Shown: positions 43,887-53,370 of the stretch, piece after piece
How positions within the stretch are numbered: position 1 is the first letter of the stretch
Layout of the letters: every line of letters begins with the position of its first letter
Source of the DNA: Corallochytrium limacisporum
Lineage: Eukaryota > Opisthokonta
Direction of reading: 5' to 3'
Length of the DNA: 64,000 nt
Assembly: GCA_002811645.1 (NCBI GenBank)
Contig: PDIP01000036.1
Location: 131,988 to 195,987, forward strand
Translations under genes and position numbers: made by a program
The notes under the pieces: model-generated
What the model was told of the DNA's origin: nothing
The model's database searches: none
Seen by the model: the letters and a program-made list of their open reading frames with translations, nothing else

Positions 43887-44747
43887 TTACTCCTGCTGGG
43901 CAGCTGGTGGCTCATATTTCCGGTACTGCTGCAAAGCAGGGAAGATAAGCTCAAAGGCATCGATAATATCTTTCTCATATTTCGCACCGGTCAGTACAAC
44001 CTTGCCAGATCCGAAGACAAGGAGGGTGACCTTTGGTTCCACCATCTTCCACACCAATCCGGGAAACACCTCTGGTTCGTAGGATGCAATCTGGTCATTG
44101 TCCTCGGCGCTCATCTTCTGCAACTCGATCCTGAAACCAAGATTAACAGAGCCGACAATATTCTGCACCTTGAAACTTGAATAATCTGACACTTTAGACA
44201 TCTTCAGAGCCTGGCAGATGGCCTTTGTAAACTTCTTGGCACCAAGAATAGCATCTTTCTCGCTCTTTGCGCCCGTAACTACTAGCTTACCGGTTGCGAA
44301 AATAAGAGCGGTTGTCCGTGGCTCTCTTTGTTTCATAATTACAGCAGCAAAACGCTTTGGGTTGTACTCTGTGTTCTTACACTTCTGTGAGATCATGCTC
44401 AGGTCTAACTTCTTATTCAGATCCAGTGTAGCCACAATATTCTGCATTTGTGGTACCAACCCTGAAGGATGTTCCTTGAAGTCAACCTCTGCTCGTGTGT
44501 CTGTTTGAACCGAATATGCTTGGTCATAAAATTGTTGCGCAGGAGTTTGTGGAATTACGCTTTGGGCATAATAAGCACCACCCGGAGTGGGAGCAGCAAA
44601 ATCTGTCGGTGGGTTAAATGGCGTGGGAGCCGCAAATGAACTGTACGCCGGATGCGCTGGCGTTGGCGCCGAAAAGTTCTGACCACCAAACGGCGTCGGC
44701 GCATTATATGGCGTCGGCGCCGCAAATGGATTCCGGAAACTCGCCAT
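43887..44747 (-). CDS. TBP: TATA-binding protein paralogue 1 (APTP-repeat N-terminus)
   Basis: 286 residues. The saddle core is at about 95-278 as two direct repeats. Repeat 1 is close to canonical [51 protein letters not shown]. Repeat 2 is less so: VQNIVGSVNLGFRIELQ, then [14 protein letters not shown] and [11 protein letters not shown]. The intercalating phenylalanines are present (F133, F150, F228, F245). TBP nucleates pre-initiation complexes at promoters. Residues 1-70 carry five APTP units spaced 6-13 residues apart, plus a PPTD variant, instead of a polyQ tract. It is divergent from paralogue 2, 1050 bp away. Whether it or paralogue 2 is the general factor is unsettled. Confidence 0.97.
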   Translation of the reverse strand: MASFRNPFAAPTPYNAPTPFGGQNFSAPTPAHPAYSSFAAPTPFNPPTDFAAPTPGGAYYAQSVIPQTPAQQFYDQAYSVQTDTRAEVDFKEHPSGLVPQMQNIVATLDLNKKLDLSMISQKCKNTEYNPKRFAAVIMKQREPRTTALIFATGKLVVTGAKSEKDAILGAKKFTKAICQALKMSKVSDYSSFKVQNIVGSVNLGFRIELQKMSAEDNDQIASYEPEVFPGLVWKMVEPKVTLLVFGSGKVVLTGAKYEKDIIDAFELIFPALQQYRKYEPPAAQQE

Positions 44748-45797
44748 TGTTATGGTCTTGAGAAATTAATTTTCCCGTGTCTGTTTGCAATTTTTGGTCT
44801 TACGAGTTTGACATGAGCTGACGTTTCTAATCTGAACCTTTGAAACTGCCAAATTGTCTTTTCTTTTTTATTTTCAGTGTTCTTAGATTCCCTCCAATAA
44901 TTCTTTAAAATTGAGTATATAGTCGCGTAACTTTCTTTAATAATTCCCTTGAACTAAAACTGAGTCACTTTTAAAATGAATCGCACAAAGCCAAGTCGTT
45001 GGTGCCGAACAAAAAATACTTGCTGGCACTTCCCAATTGTGTATGCTGTCAACGACCGACACGATTAACTAGCTCACATTTTCACTTTCGATATTTATTT
45101 TCTGTACGTTCCCATAGGTACCTGGAGATGCCAATGGCATGACAATGAGACTATGGCACGACCTCAGGGGCTGCGTCCTCCACCGGTCCTACAGCAAGTC
45201 AATCAGAGCCGCGCCAACCAGCCCTGCTGGTCACATGGGAGGGGCCCACTCTAGCCATAGTCAATGTAAGCAAATTTTCATCTCTTGTACTACGAAGGCC
45301 AGGCTCGGAGATAAGGAACAACTGTTGAGGGGAATGTTCTCGAAGTCATACATTCAGTATCGGAAAGAACAAGGCTTTTGGACTCAAGACGTATGCCGGG
45401 CACCCAAAACGGTCGCGGCAGGGGAATATACATACGGAAGGGTTTGGAAAATCTTGCGAGAAGGCTGTCCTATATGGTAGCTAGAGCCGAAATTCCCGCC
45501 CAAAAATTTACTACCTTGCTGCGGGCCAAGAGTTCAGCACCTGGGGTCCACTCCAAGGGGGCGGGTCGGCGGACCCGGCTTCGCGGGCGAGTCACACGGA
45601 CATTGTCTTCAAGTTGATTAAGCTGAGGGTATTTGGAAGACGAAACATCCGCTAAAATTTATATCTCGCACGTATAAGCAATTTGACAGAGAATAAATGC
45701 AACCACAATGACATAGAAGACCACTGAGGGAAGCGCCTTGATTTGTTCAGTAATCATGGTGTAGGTCAGTTTTGTTTATTGAGAAAACTGTTTTAAA
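44748..45797. promoter_or_regulatory. Shared divergent promoter region of the two TBP genes
   Basis: 1050 bp between head-to-head start codons. The 300 bp next to paralogue 1 are AT-rich (about 44760-45020). A 113-codon frame at 45139-45480 resembles nothing and is probably chance. No clear TATA box could be singled out. Confidence 0.4.
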
Positions 45798-46559
45798 ATG
45801 TCCCGAGAAATCAGTAGGCCGTCTACGCGACGAGCTGCTCGGCCGATTATTTCCGAAGCCACCGATGGGAGCCGCAGACGAGTTCCATCAGCCAGCACAG
45901 GGAGGGCAATCAAAGAGACCAGACGTCGTGGCCTTCCGGAGCCGGCTGAAGACCTTGTAGAACGCGACAATATATACACAGGGATCACAGAGGAGGACCG
46001 CCATCCGTCAGGTTTAAGGCCCGTCAAGCACAATGTTGTAGCAACAGTAGCCTTAGGAGATTCTCTGCCACTCATGCAAATCGCGATGCGAGTGAGAAAT
46101 GCAGAGTATAGTCCAAAAAGGTTCGCCGCGGTAATCATGAAGCTGCGTGCGCCGAAGTGCACTGCATTGGTCTTCGCATCAGGGAAGATGGTAGTCACAG
46201 GTGCAAAAAGTATAACGGAAGCGAAACGAGCTGGAATGAAGTTCCGAAAGATCATTCAGAAGACCTGCCCCAACATCGACATCAAGTTCCGCGACTTTAC
46301 AATTCAAAACATGGTGGCCTCAGCGGATGTCAGGTTTCCCATTCGTTTGGAGGGCATTTCAGGCAGTCATCAGTCAGCGTTTTCAACTTACGAACCGGAG
46401 GTCTTCCCGGGCCTCATCTATCGCATGTACGACCCTATCGTGACACTTCTTATCTTCGTGTCCGGTAAAGTCGTCTTGACCGGTGCAAAGACAGACGAAT
46501 CTATCGAGGATGCGTTTGACAAAATCTATCCACTCCTCAGTGAATTCCGAAAGCTCTAA
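45798..46559 (+). CDS. TATA-binding protein paralogue 2 (basic N-terminus)
   Basis: 253 residues. Residues 1-70 are Arg-rich ([22 protein letters not shown]), unlike paralogue 1. The core at about 71-252 has a less canonical first repeat, which opens [13 protein letters not shown] and has [10 protein letters not shown]. Its second repeat is very close to canonical: [49 protein letters not shown]. The four intercalating phenylalanines are kept (F109, F126, F203, F220). It may be the general TBP or a TRF-like specialised factor. Codon usage and length show no sign of decay. Followed by 740 bp before the proteasome gene on the same strand. Confidence 0.96.
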   Translation: MSREISRPSTRRAARPIISEATDGSRRRVPSASTGRAIKETRRRGLPEPAEDLVERDNIYTGITEEDRHPSGLRPVKHNVVATVALGDSLPLMQIAMRVRNAEYSPKRFAAVIMKLRAPKCTALVFASGKMVVTGAKSITEAKRAGMKFRKIIQKTCPNIDIKFRDFTIQNMVASADVRFPIRLEGISGSHQSAFSTYEPEVFPGLIYRMYDPIVTLLIFVSGKVVLTGAKTDESIEDAFDKIYPLLSEFRKL

Positions 46560-47301
46560 GCATGTCGTTTGCATCATTAAGCGTTCACTATCCTTCATCA
46601 TCAACACAGTCTCATTCTCACTTTTCATATCCATCATATTCACACATCATGCCCCATAGTACAAGCCCATATTATCCACGCTTTCCATATCCGTATACTG
46701 ACTAGTCTACCCTCTTAATTGCGCGCCTTACCCAAGCCCCGTCGCGAATTCTGTACATTCGCTATAGAAACGAACTGTAAGGCCTTGCCGACCCAGTAAC
46801 ACTGGCTTATAGTCGGCCCCCCTTTGACCACTACACTGCAAATCAATGCTCTGAACAGTTTCGTCTCGTCCCTACGAACACGATAGAAAAAGGCAGGAGG
46901 GGAAGCGGCACAAGGAAAGTGGCTGTTTTGACTTTTCTTCGAGGGGTCCAATGCGGTACATTGGGTACGGAGAGACGGTGCACATAGGGCCCGCCCTCGG
47001 GGCGTCCAAGGCACTATAACAGCCCATTTGGCCTAGCAGCTGTTGTGTGTTTTTGGCCTTTGCCGAGAGAGGAACCGCCGGAGGTGATGTGGCGCCTTCG
47101 TCTGGACGGACCGAAGAGTTGGGAAGTTAAACTGTCGCTTTCAAACGTGTTGGTATGGCAGCTTTCGGAGCGGCGAATCTCATGCTCTCGAATAATTCAC
47201 CAGTATGTTTGGATGGTATTTATGGTACAATACTATCGCGGCTAATATTTTGTGCAAAATGGATGTACTTAGTCTCGAACTTGTTTCGGTTATATATGAT
47301 C
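46560..47301. other. Spacer between TBP paralogue 2 and PSMB6
   Basis: 742 bp. No independent gene was seen. The frame that leads into PSMB6 is open back to 47155, but that extension does not look like proteasome sequence and is treated as leader. Confidence 0.45.
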
Positions 47302-47964
47302 ATGGAGTACTCAACAGCAACTGAACCTCAGGACTGGATGTCCAATGAGGTAATGACCGGTACCACCATTATGGCAGTGGAATTCGCCGATGGTGTAGTT
47401 ATTGGAGCAGACTCTCGTACTTCTATGGGTTCATACGTTGCCAACCGCGTCTCCGATAAGTTGACACACATCACCGACAACATCTACTGTTGCCGATCGG
47501 GTTCAGCGGCAGACACTCAAGCGCTGGCCGATATGGTACGCTATTATCTTTCGATGCATTCCATTGAGCTGGGCGAAGCTCCTTTGGTCAAGACTGCAGC
47601 CTCTATGTTCCGTTTGTTGTGCTACAACAATCGTGAGCGTCTGACCGCTGGTATCATTTGTGCTGGATGGGATCCTGAAAACGGTGGCTCCGTCTACAAC
47701 ATACCTCTGGGAGGCATGTGGGTGCGTCAGCCTTTCGCTATTGGAGGAAGCGGGTCCGGATACATTTACGGATTCTGTGATGCAAACTACAAGAAGGACA
47801 TGAGCAAAGAGGAGTGTCTCGAGTTTGTCCGCAACGCTGTATCGCTAGCCATGCATCGTGATGGTTCCTCTGGTGGTATCATTCGCCAGGCCGTCATCAC
47901 CAAGGATGGTGTTGAGCGCCTCACCACTCTTGGAAATGAGCTGCCCAAGTGGCACTCAAACTAA
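47302..47964 (+). CDS. PSMB6: 20S proteasome subunit beta-1 (caspase-like, PSMB6/PRE3)
   Basis: 220 residues from the ATG at 47302. ATGs at 47296 and 47155 are also in frame. I prefer 47302 because it gives a 20-residue propeptide, as in yeast Pre3, ending at Gly just before the catalytic Thr of TTIMAVEF. Signatures: [75 protein letters not shown]. Cleavage at G-T exposes Thr1, which cuts after acidic residues inside the 20S core in cytosol and nucleus. All catalytic-site motifs are kept. Converges on the C2orf76 homologue with 158 bp between stops. Confidence 0.96.
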   Translation: MEYSTATEPQDWMSNEVMTGTTIMAVEFADGVVIGADSRTSMGSYVANRVSDKLTHITDNIYCCRSGSAADTQALADMVRYYLSMHSIELGEAPLVKTAASMFRLLCYNNRERLTAGIICAGWDPENGGSVYNIPLGGMWVRQPFAIGGSGSGYIYGFCDANYKKDMSKEECLEFVRNAVSLAMHRDGSSGGIIRQAVITKDGVERLTTLGNELPKWHSN

Positions 47965-48122
47965 GAATACGATCTTCCGTAGTAACAATATCATCACCAC
48001 AATTGATAAACAATACATAGATTCAACTTAGAAGTCATGAATTGAGATGGACGTAATGCCTATGATATATGCTGATGTTTGGATTCTGTGTTTGGAATGG
48101 ACGTCGTACCCAGCTATCATGT

Positions 48123-48491
48123 TCACCACTTGTGCTCGGGATGTTGCTTATATTTTACATATGACTCCTTGTCAAAAGCTGATATCTCAGTCTCGTTTTC
48201 AACCCCACAGGAAGCCAGAGTAGCATCCATCCTAATGGTCAGCTCCTCATCTTTGTCTAAATTGATGATAGGATTGCTAGTTTTTGCTCCATGTGCTATG
48301 TGGTGGATTTTGAGGGTGTCAATCTTGACATTCTTGTACGGCCCGAACCCTGGTTTAGTCTGAATCCACTCTTTAGCCTGATCCAAGAGAGCCTGCCCCG
48401 TCGTATTCTCCAAATCTATATTTTGTAAAACAATGTTTTTGAAGGTACGGTACTCAAAGCTCTTGATCACACGCACAGTCAGGACAGCCAT
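48123..48491 (-). CDS. UPF0538 / C2orf76 family protein
   Basis: 122 residues from the ATG at 48491; the frame extends upstream only from non-ATG codons. The pattern VRVIKSFEYRTFKNIVLQNI, then YKNVKIDTLKIHHIAHGAKT and ENETEISAFDKESYVKYK, ending in Trp, follows the C2orf76/UPF0538 family along its full length. The family is small, soluble and widespread in eukaryotes; its biochemical role is not established as far as I know. The predicted fold is ubiquitin-like by eye (beta-rich start, KxDTLK helix). Divergent from the DHHC gene across 621 bp. Confidence 0.85.
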   Translation of the reverse strand: MAVLTVRVIKSFEYRTFKNIVLQNIDLENTTGQALLDQAKEWIQTKPGFGPYKNVKIDTLKIHHIAHGAKTSNPIINLDKDEELTIRMDATLASCGVENETEISAFDKESYVKYKQHPEHKW

Positions 48492-49112
48492 ATTGCGCGC
48501 TTTGTTTGGTTCAACCGCCTCCACCTGCTGACGGTCTCCCACTATCCTGCCTTACAGCGATGACTGTATGCAGTCTCTCTTTCCGCATCTATTGCGTTGA
48601 GGTAGATGACGGATATGCTCATCTTCTCGCTATGTATCTTAAAGAGCCGTGAGAGACATCTCAGTTGTTCCTCGGTGCTCTGAACTAACGAGGTTGGTCA
48701 AGGCAGCTGGCTTAGACCCAGCGGCCGATCTGAGAGGAAAATTTTGCCGTATGGGGGAGAGGTTTCCGTTCAAACTTCCCCTTCCCTCCTCCTTTCGCTG
48801 TGCTGCCGGAGGAGAGGAGGGTTCGCTGCGGTCACGCCGTCTGCAATCTTTATTAATCTCTAAGAAAACGCTGGGAAATGTTGTTCTAGATCGAGACCGG
48901 GGTGACTCTTTTAAAAGCAGACAACAACATAACTAGTCCCACGTATTTGGAGGTACTCAAAGTGTTCTAATCTCAGCAAGTGCGCTTGAACGGTGCAAAA
49001 GTTTTTGCTGAGAGGGCGACGCCAACGAGCAATTAAAGGACGGCTACCTAATAATGCATATGGGCAGTTAGGAAGATTCATGTAGAGTCAACAACGGGCT
49101 TTAATAGCGAGG
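48492..49112. other. Divergent promoter region, C2orf76 homologue and DHHC gene
   Basis: 621 bp. Near 48690-48725 there is a tRNA-anticodon-arm-like hairpin (GCTGG CTTAGAC CCAGC), but the remaining tRNA parts are missing. Nothing else was seen. Confidence 0.45.
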
Positions 49113-50027
49113 ATGACCTCCAGGAGCATGTCTCAACCCGGACTACAGTCGCAGAGCTCTTTTTGGTGCAACAAGGAACCGGCTGGTCTGTTTGTCTCCA
49201 CCTTGCTCTGGGCATATGTCCTCTATGCCTACTATACTACAGTGTTTGTGGTCATTCTACCGTCACAGACACTGACAGCGAGCAGTGCTGCCCATATTTT
49301 ATTCCTTTCTGTAGTGGTTGTGCTGATTTTGGGGGCGCAATTGCGGGCGATGCTCACAGATCCAGGGGCTGTGCCTGTAAATGACGTGTCGCCAGCCTAT
49401 GCGGATCTGTATGCAGAGAGTGTTGAAAATGGGCATGCTGGCGTGCCCACGAACCATCAAATTTGCAACAAATGCGGTGCAGCAAAGGATGAAGACACCC
49501 ACCATTGCAGCTTATGCAATCGATGCATTCGGAAAATGGATCATCATTGCCCCTGGATCAACAACTGCGTGGGCGAACAGAACCTGAAGTACTTCTGTCA
49601 GCTGCTCTTCTGGGGAGCTATTGGCACACTGTACGTCGTGTACTGGTGCATATCCTTTTGGATTCATCTGACACCACGGAACCGGCGGCATATGTCTCAG
49701 AATGACTTCGCTGCGTACTTATTGACTGGTTCTCTGGGCGCACTTTTGTGCTGCTTCTGTCTTATCCTACTGGGTGTACAATTCTCGAACATTTCAGATG
49801 AGAAGACAACAATTCACAAGCTCAAGGAGCATCAAGCGCGAATTCCAGTCATCGGTGCACCAGTCCCAGAGGTCAATCTCTCCAACATGGACTCGTGGTA
49901 TGAGAGTTTCAACACAGCCCTTGGGCCTGGCGGGCCAATGTCGTGGTTCTTCTTCTGTGCTGGACATCCCACTGCGCCCACCAACTATATGCAGCTATCG
50001 CAGATGCCACCAACGGGACTAGTGTGA
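49113..50027 (+). CDS. DHHC palmitoyltransferase (ZDHHC3/7 type)
   Basis: 304 residues, four hydrophobic segments (about 24-46, 52-74, 165-187 and 205-230). The cysteine-rich domain at about 115-165 ends in the catalytic DHHC (143-146) within RKMDHHCPWINNCVGE. DPGAVP before the CRD and TTIHKLKE after the last helix match the family's DPG and TTxE motifs, although the latter has His in place of Glu. The C-terminus (GPGGPMSWFFFCAGHPTAPT) resembles the ZDHHC3/7 tail. These Golgi or ER enzymes S-acylate cytosolic cysteines. A candidate AATAAA is at 50198-50203. Confidence 0.93.
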   Translation: MTSRSMSQPGLQSQSSFWCNKEPAGLFVSTLLWAYVLYAYYTTVFVVILPSQTLTASSAAHILFLSVVVVLILGAQLRAMLTDPGAVPVNDVSPAYADLYAESVENGHAGVPTNHQICNKCGAAKDEDTHHCSLCNRCIRKMDHHCPWINNCVGEQNLKYFCQLLFWGAIGTLYVVYWCISFWIHLTPRNRRHMSQNDFAAYLLTGSLGALLCCFCLILLGVQFSNISDEKTTIHKLKEHQARIPVIGAPVPEVNLSNMDSWYESFNTALGPGGPMSWFFFCAGHPTAPTNYMQLSQMPPTGLV

Positions 50028-50602
50028 GTGATGCATCGTAAAGAACATAAAAGTTTAGGTAAGCAAGTATCAAAGTACTGTCTCTTGTGAGCGGGTGCAG
50101 TAGATTCGGACAACCCTCAAGGAGAGCGCACGCAGGTGAAGAAATTGTCGCCTTCGCGTATAAATCAATATTATTGACACATATCTCTGTCTCCAGTAAT
50201 AAATGTACTGGAATGACATACACATCCTGTGATTGGCCGGCCCCGTCCAATCGCCCGAGCGGGCCACACGAAGGCAGGGTTGGAGAGGGAATGCGGGAAA
50301 TTGTGTTCGAGAGTTCTGGGGTGACAGGTTAGCTGCGTTCCCCATAGTGAACAGCTTAGGGGCGTCATCCGCTTCATACCAGTCTGGTCCTGAGACACGC
50401 GAAAGCCACTATGTTTCCCGTGCACGTCGTGACTCGCCGGCAGTGTGCGAATATTTACCCCATTGGAAACCCACCTTCGCGACCAACACAGTCTCAATAG
50501 TGGTCCTGAAGGAGTGGGTATATCAACATCGGTCTGTTAATAAATGACCCTAAAATATTGTACTTGTATGTTTAGTTACCGTTGGGAACTATTCTGTCAA
50601 AT
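50028..50602. other. Spacer between DHHC gene and sterol desaturase
   Basis: 575 bp, both genes on the plus strand. Two AATAAA hexamers (50198-50203, 50539-50544). The first fits the DHHC 3' end. No gene was seen. Confidence 0.45.
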
Positions 50603-51448
50603 ATGGACGTGGTTGTGGACATAGCGGACTACTTCGTCTTGGACGAATACGTATTCGGGGATACCCTGGAAAAGGGCAGCCTGGAACGCAATGCAATTTC
50701 CCTTTTCCTAGTCCTTTGGATTGGTGGAACTTTGATGTACCTGTGCACAGCCTTCGTGAGCTACCATACTTTGTACGATCACAATGATATGAAGAGTAAA
50801 CACTTCATACCGGGGCAGATCAAGCTTGAGATTCAGTGTGCGCTCTGGAATATCCCCTGGATGTCTCTTCCAACGGTGCTGGTCACCCTACCGGAATTGT
50901 ACGGGTATGCAGTGCTTTACGACCGCATGGATGAGTACGGTTACATGTATGCTTTGGCCTCCATGTTCCTGTTCCTGCTCTTCACTGACTTTGGTATCTA
51001 CTGGGTACATCGGCTGGAACATGACATTCCCTGGGTATACAAAAATGTTCACAAGCCCCACCACCGTTGGATTGTCACCACACCATTTGCATCGCATGCG
51101 TTCCACTGGGCAGATGGGTTTGCTCAGAGTTTGCCGTATCACATTTTTGTGTATCTGATTCCTATGCACAAGTACCTTTACATCGGAATGTTTGTCTTTG
51201 TAAACTTTTGGACTGTGTCAATCCATGACGGCAATGTGCAAGTTCCAGAGAGCCTGGCGCACATCATCAATGGATGTGCTCATCATATTGACCACCACAC
51301 TCTGTTTACTTGCAACTATGGCCAATTCTTCACACTGTGGGACAAGCTCGGTGGTAGTTTCCGGTTCCCGAATGCTTATCGTGAGGGTGGCAGGGCCTAC
51401 ACCAAGAAGAACCAAAAGCCTAACCGTATCAAAGCCAAGGCAGCTTAA
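50603..51448 (+). CDS. ERG3: C-5 sterol desaturase (ERG3/SC5D)
   Basis: 281 residues from the ATG at 50603. Fatty-acid hydroxylase superfamily with the di-iron histidine boxes HRLEH (about 136-140), HKPHH (about 150-154) and HHIDHH (about 227-232). ERG3-specific stretches are clear: TTPFASHAFHWADGFAQSLP, NFWTVSIHDGN and CNYGQFFTLWDKLGGSFRFP. Hydrophobic helices lie at about 35-55, 80-100, 108-128 and 170-205. It introduces the C5-6 double bond during sterol synthesis in the ER, using cytochrome b5 and oxygen. Length fits human SC5D (299). A lysine-rich C-terminus (KKNQKPNRIKAKAA) could act in ER retrieval. Confidence 0.94.
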   Translation: MDVVVDIADYFVLDEYVFGDTLEKGSLERNAISLFLVLWIGGTLMYLCTAFVSYHTLYDHNDMKSKHFIPGQIKLEIQCALWNIPWMSLPTVLVTLPELYGYAVLYDRMDEYGYMYALASMFLFLLFTDFGIYWVHRLEHDIPWVYKNVHKPHHRWIVTTPFASHAFHWADGFAQSLPYHIFVYLIPMHKYLYIGMFVFVNFWTVSIHDGNVQVPESLAHIINGCAHHIDHHTLFTCNYGQFFTLWDKLGGSFRFPNAYREGGRAYTKKNQKPNRIKAKAA

Positions 51449-51538
51449 GCATGATGACACGTATGTATATTTGACATCTTAGGGCTGGTGGAGTACACCA
51501 AGCTAATATTTCTTTAATAGATCCTTCAATTTCTTCCT

Positions 51539-52315
51539 TTAGACGTCCTTTAGGTGCTCTACCTTTCTGAGCTCCTTCTTAATCTTCTTGTATTGGGACT
51601 TGCTCTTGATCTCACGTTTGTCCCAGGTGGACTTCTTTAATTTCATTGGCCGGTTTCCGCAGTATTTGCCGTTCATTTCGCGCATGGCCGCAATGTAGTC
51701 CTTGGTGTCCAATAAAGACACAAACCCGAATCCTTTACTCTTTCCCGCTTTATCTTTGATTACTTTTGCTTTGGCAAACGAAGGATATTGTAAAAACATG
51801 TTGGTCAGCATCTCGTCTGTTGTGTCTGGACCTAGGCCCCCGACAAAGATCCGGTGGTCATGCTCGGGCCATTCATTTAGAGTTTCATCCTTCCAAACCT
51901 CGCCACCGGCCGTTCGAAGATGGGCCTTCGGTTGCTTGTTATGAGCGGTGTCTGAGCACTGCGTCAGAGCCTCGGTGCCGTAGGCATTGCTCACACTTGC
52001 TGCAGCAAGGGCCGCATTGCCTTGAGCCAGGGATGCTCTTTCTTGGTCCTGCTGATAGTGGTAGGCATACCATTGAGCGTACCACTGCGCATATGCAGGG
52101 TCTGTGACGTCGACCTTTGCGTAGGGGTCGTTGTTGTCGGACTGCCGATCATATTTCTGTTGCTCCTCGTTCGAAACCTTTTTCTTTCTAGCCTGTTTTC
52201 CTTTCCTTTTCCTTGCGGACTCTTGTTCGGGTGCTGTCTGAGCACTTGTTGACTGTTCCAAATCGGCCTCGGCCTGTTCCAGCTCCGCCTGGAACCTTGC
52301 CAGTTCGTCAGCCAT
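51539..52315 (-). CDS. RBM42: RBM42-like RNA-binding protein
   Basis: 258 residues from the ATG at 52315. A single RRM at about 154-230 has RNP2 RIFVGG and RNP1 KGFGFVSL. The region before it (AGGEVWKDETLNEWPEHDHR) and after it (AMREMNGKYCGNRPMKLKKS) matches RBM42 specifically. The N-terminus is Glu/Gln-rich, followed by a basic patch (RKRKGKQARKKK) and a Tyr/Trp-rich stretch (AQWYAQWYAYHY). RBM42 has been linked to hnRNP K, stress granules and the U4/U6.U5 tri-snRNP. Tail is Lys-rich. The gene converges on the desaturase with 90 bp between stops. Confidence 0.9.
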   Translation of the reverse strand: MADELARFQAELEQAEADLEQSTSAQTAPEQESARKRKGKQARKKKVSNEEQQKYDRQSDNNDPYAKVDVTDPAYAQWYAQWYAYHYQQDQERASLAQGNAALAAASVSNAYGTEALTQCSDTAHNKQPKAHLRTAGGEVWKDETLNEWPEHDHRIFVGGLGPDTTDEMLTNMFLQYPSFAKAKVIKDKAGKSKGFGFVSLLDTKDYIAAMREMNGKYCGNRPMKLKKSTWDKREIKSKSQYKKIKKELRKVEHLKDV

Positions 52316-53370
52316 TGGGCACAAGAAGTTCTTGCATGTTCATGCCCAATGTCTTTCCTTATTACATCAGTCTTCCCAGGTAGGTGATTCAGACCCCCCA
52401 ATATGATAGAACACCGTATCTTCGCTCTCAAGTAACCAAGTACACACGACGCTCACTCGCATGGACTATTTCGTGGGTCTTCCCGCCAGCTCGGGCGCCC
52501 GAATAATCAATATAACTTTAATATTGATCTCTACAATGGGAACGCAGGAGGGGGGAGCGTGTTCCAAATTCCTGCTCACCAAAATCGCAGGGTCAGCCAA
52601 CACCCCCCCCCCTCCCCCTTCACCGAAACCCGGACCCCCTCCCCACGGAATTCCCCCCCACCGGCAGAGAAGGGGATTCCCACCCAAGCAAAAAAACGAA
52701 TAAAACGAAAAGCCAAAAAAAATAGACGGGCCTCCCTCCCGCCCCATTAATCTGCGCAGGATTATTTTTTTTTATCCTTGGTGTCCGGCCGGGTGAGGGA
52801 AGGGGTTTGAAACGGACAAAGGCGTGTGTGTGTGTGTGTGTGTGTGTGTTTTTTTTTTTTTGGCCCCGTCCCCTCTCCGGGGCATATTTTTCTTTGCCTT
52901 TTTTTTTTCCTTCCTTTCTTTCGTTTGCTTCGGCTCCCCCCCCTTCTCTCTCTCTCCCCCCACCGCCGCACCGCAGGAAAGGGGCGAGTAAGAAAACAAC
53001 AGTTCCTCCCCCACATCCCAATAAACCACTACCACCACCGGCAGAGATCGTTTCCGGTACAAATTCTTTCGGTTTTGTTCGCACGTACGCCACAAAAAAA
53101 ACTGGGACATACACAGTGCATTTCATCACCACCACCAACCCCCTCTCCCCCGGGGAAGGGGGGAGGGGGAACCTGAGCCTGTTCGGACCCGCCTTTGTCG
53201 TCATCGCCGCATACCTCATCGTTCTTCCGTGGAATGTGTGGACAGATGTTTATGGACAGGGGACCTTGGGGGCTATAGGCTATTTCGGCGCCTAGTAATT
53301 GTCTTTTTCATTAAGTGATCAACATATCACCAAGTAAATACAACGCTAGAGAGACCTCGGATCTGCAAGC
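52316..53370. other. Divergent region between RBM42 and the D-LDH fusion gene
   Basis: 1055 bp. Contains a C8-10 run near 52602-52618, a (GT)n-T13 compound repeat (52824-52861), pyrimidine-rich tracts and a C-tract/G-tract junction (53147-53160). Long frames here are translations of those repeats and are not believed. Confidence 0.5.
52824..52861. repeat. Compound microsatellite (GT)n followed by T13
   Basis: About 13 GT units run into 13 T. About 510 bp upstream of the D-LDH fusion start. Confidence 0.9.

Noticed and set aside
380-47964. Ubiquilin, F-box, ZFAND1-like and PSMB6 as a proteostasis gene cluster
   Set aside because: They are spread over 47 kb on both strands among unrelated genes; coincidence is the simpler reading.
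48688-48730. tRNA-Leu(UAG)-like anticodon arm: GCTGG, loop CTTAGAC, CCAGC, preceded by TTGGTCAAGGC
   Set aside because: The 5' side of the D stem does not pair, T8 and the A-box consensus are absent, and there is no B box or T arm with pairing stems downstream. At most a tRNA fossil or chance.
52620-53295. Overlapping 100-200-codon frames upstream of the D-LDH fusion
   Set aside because: They are built from GT, T and C repeats read in different phases.
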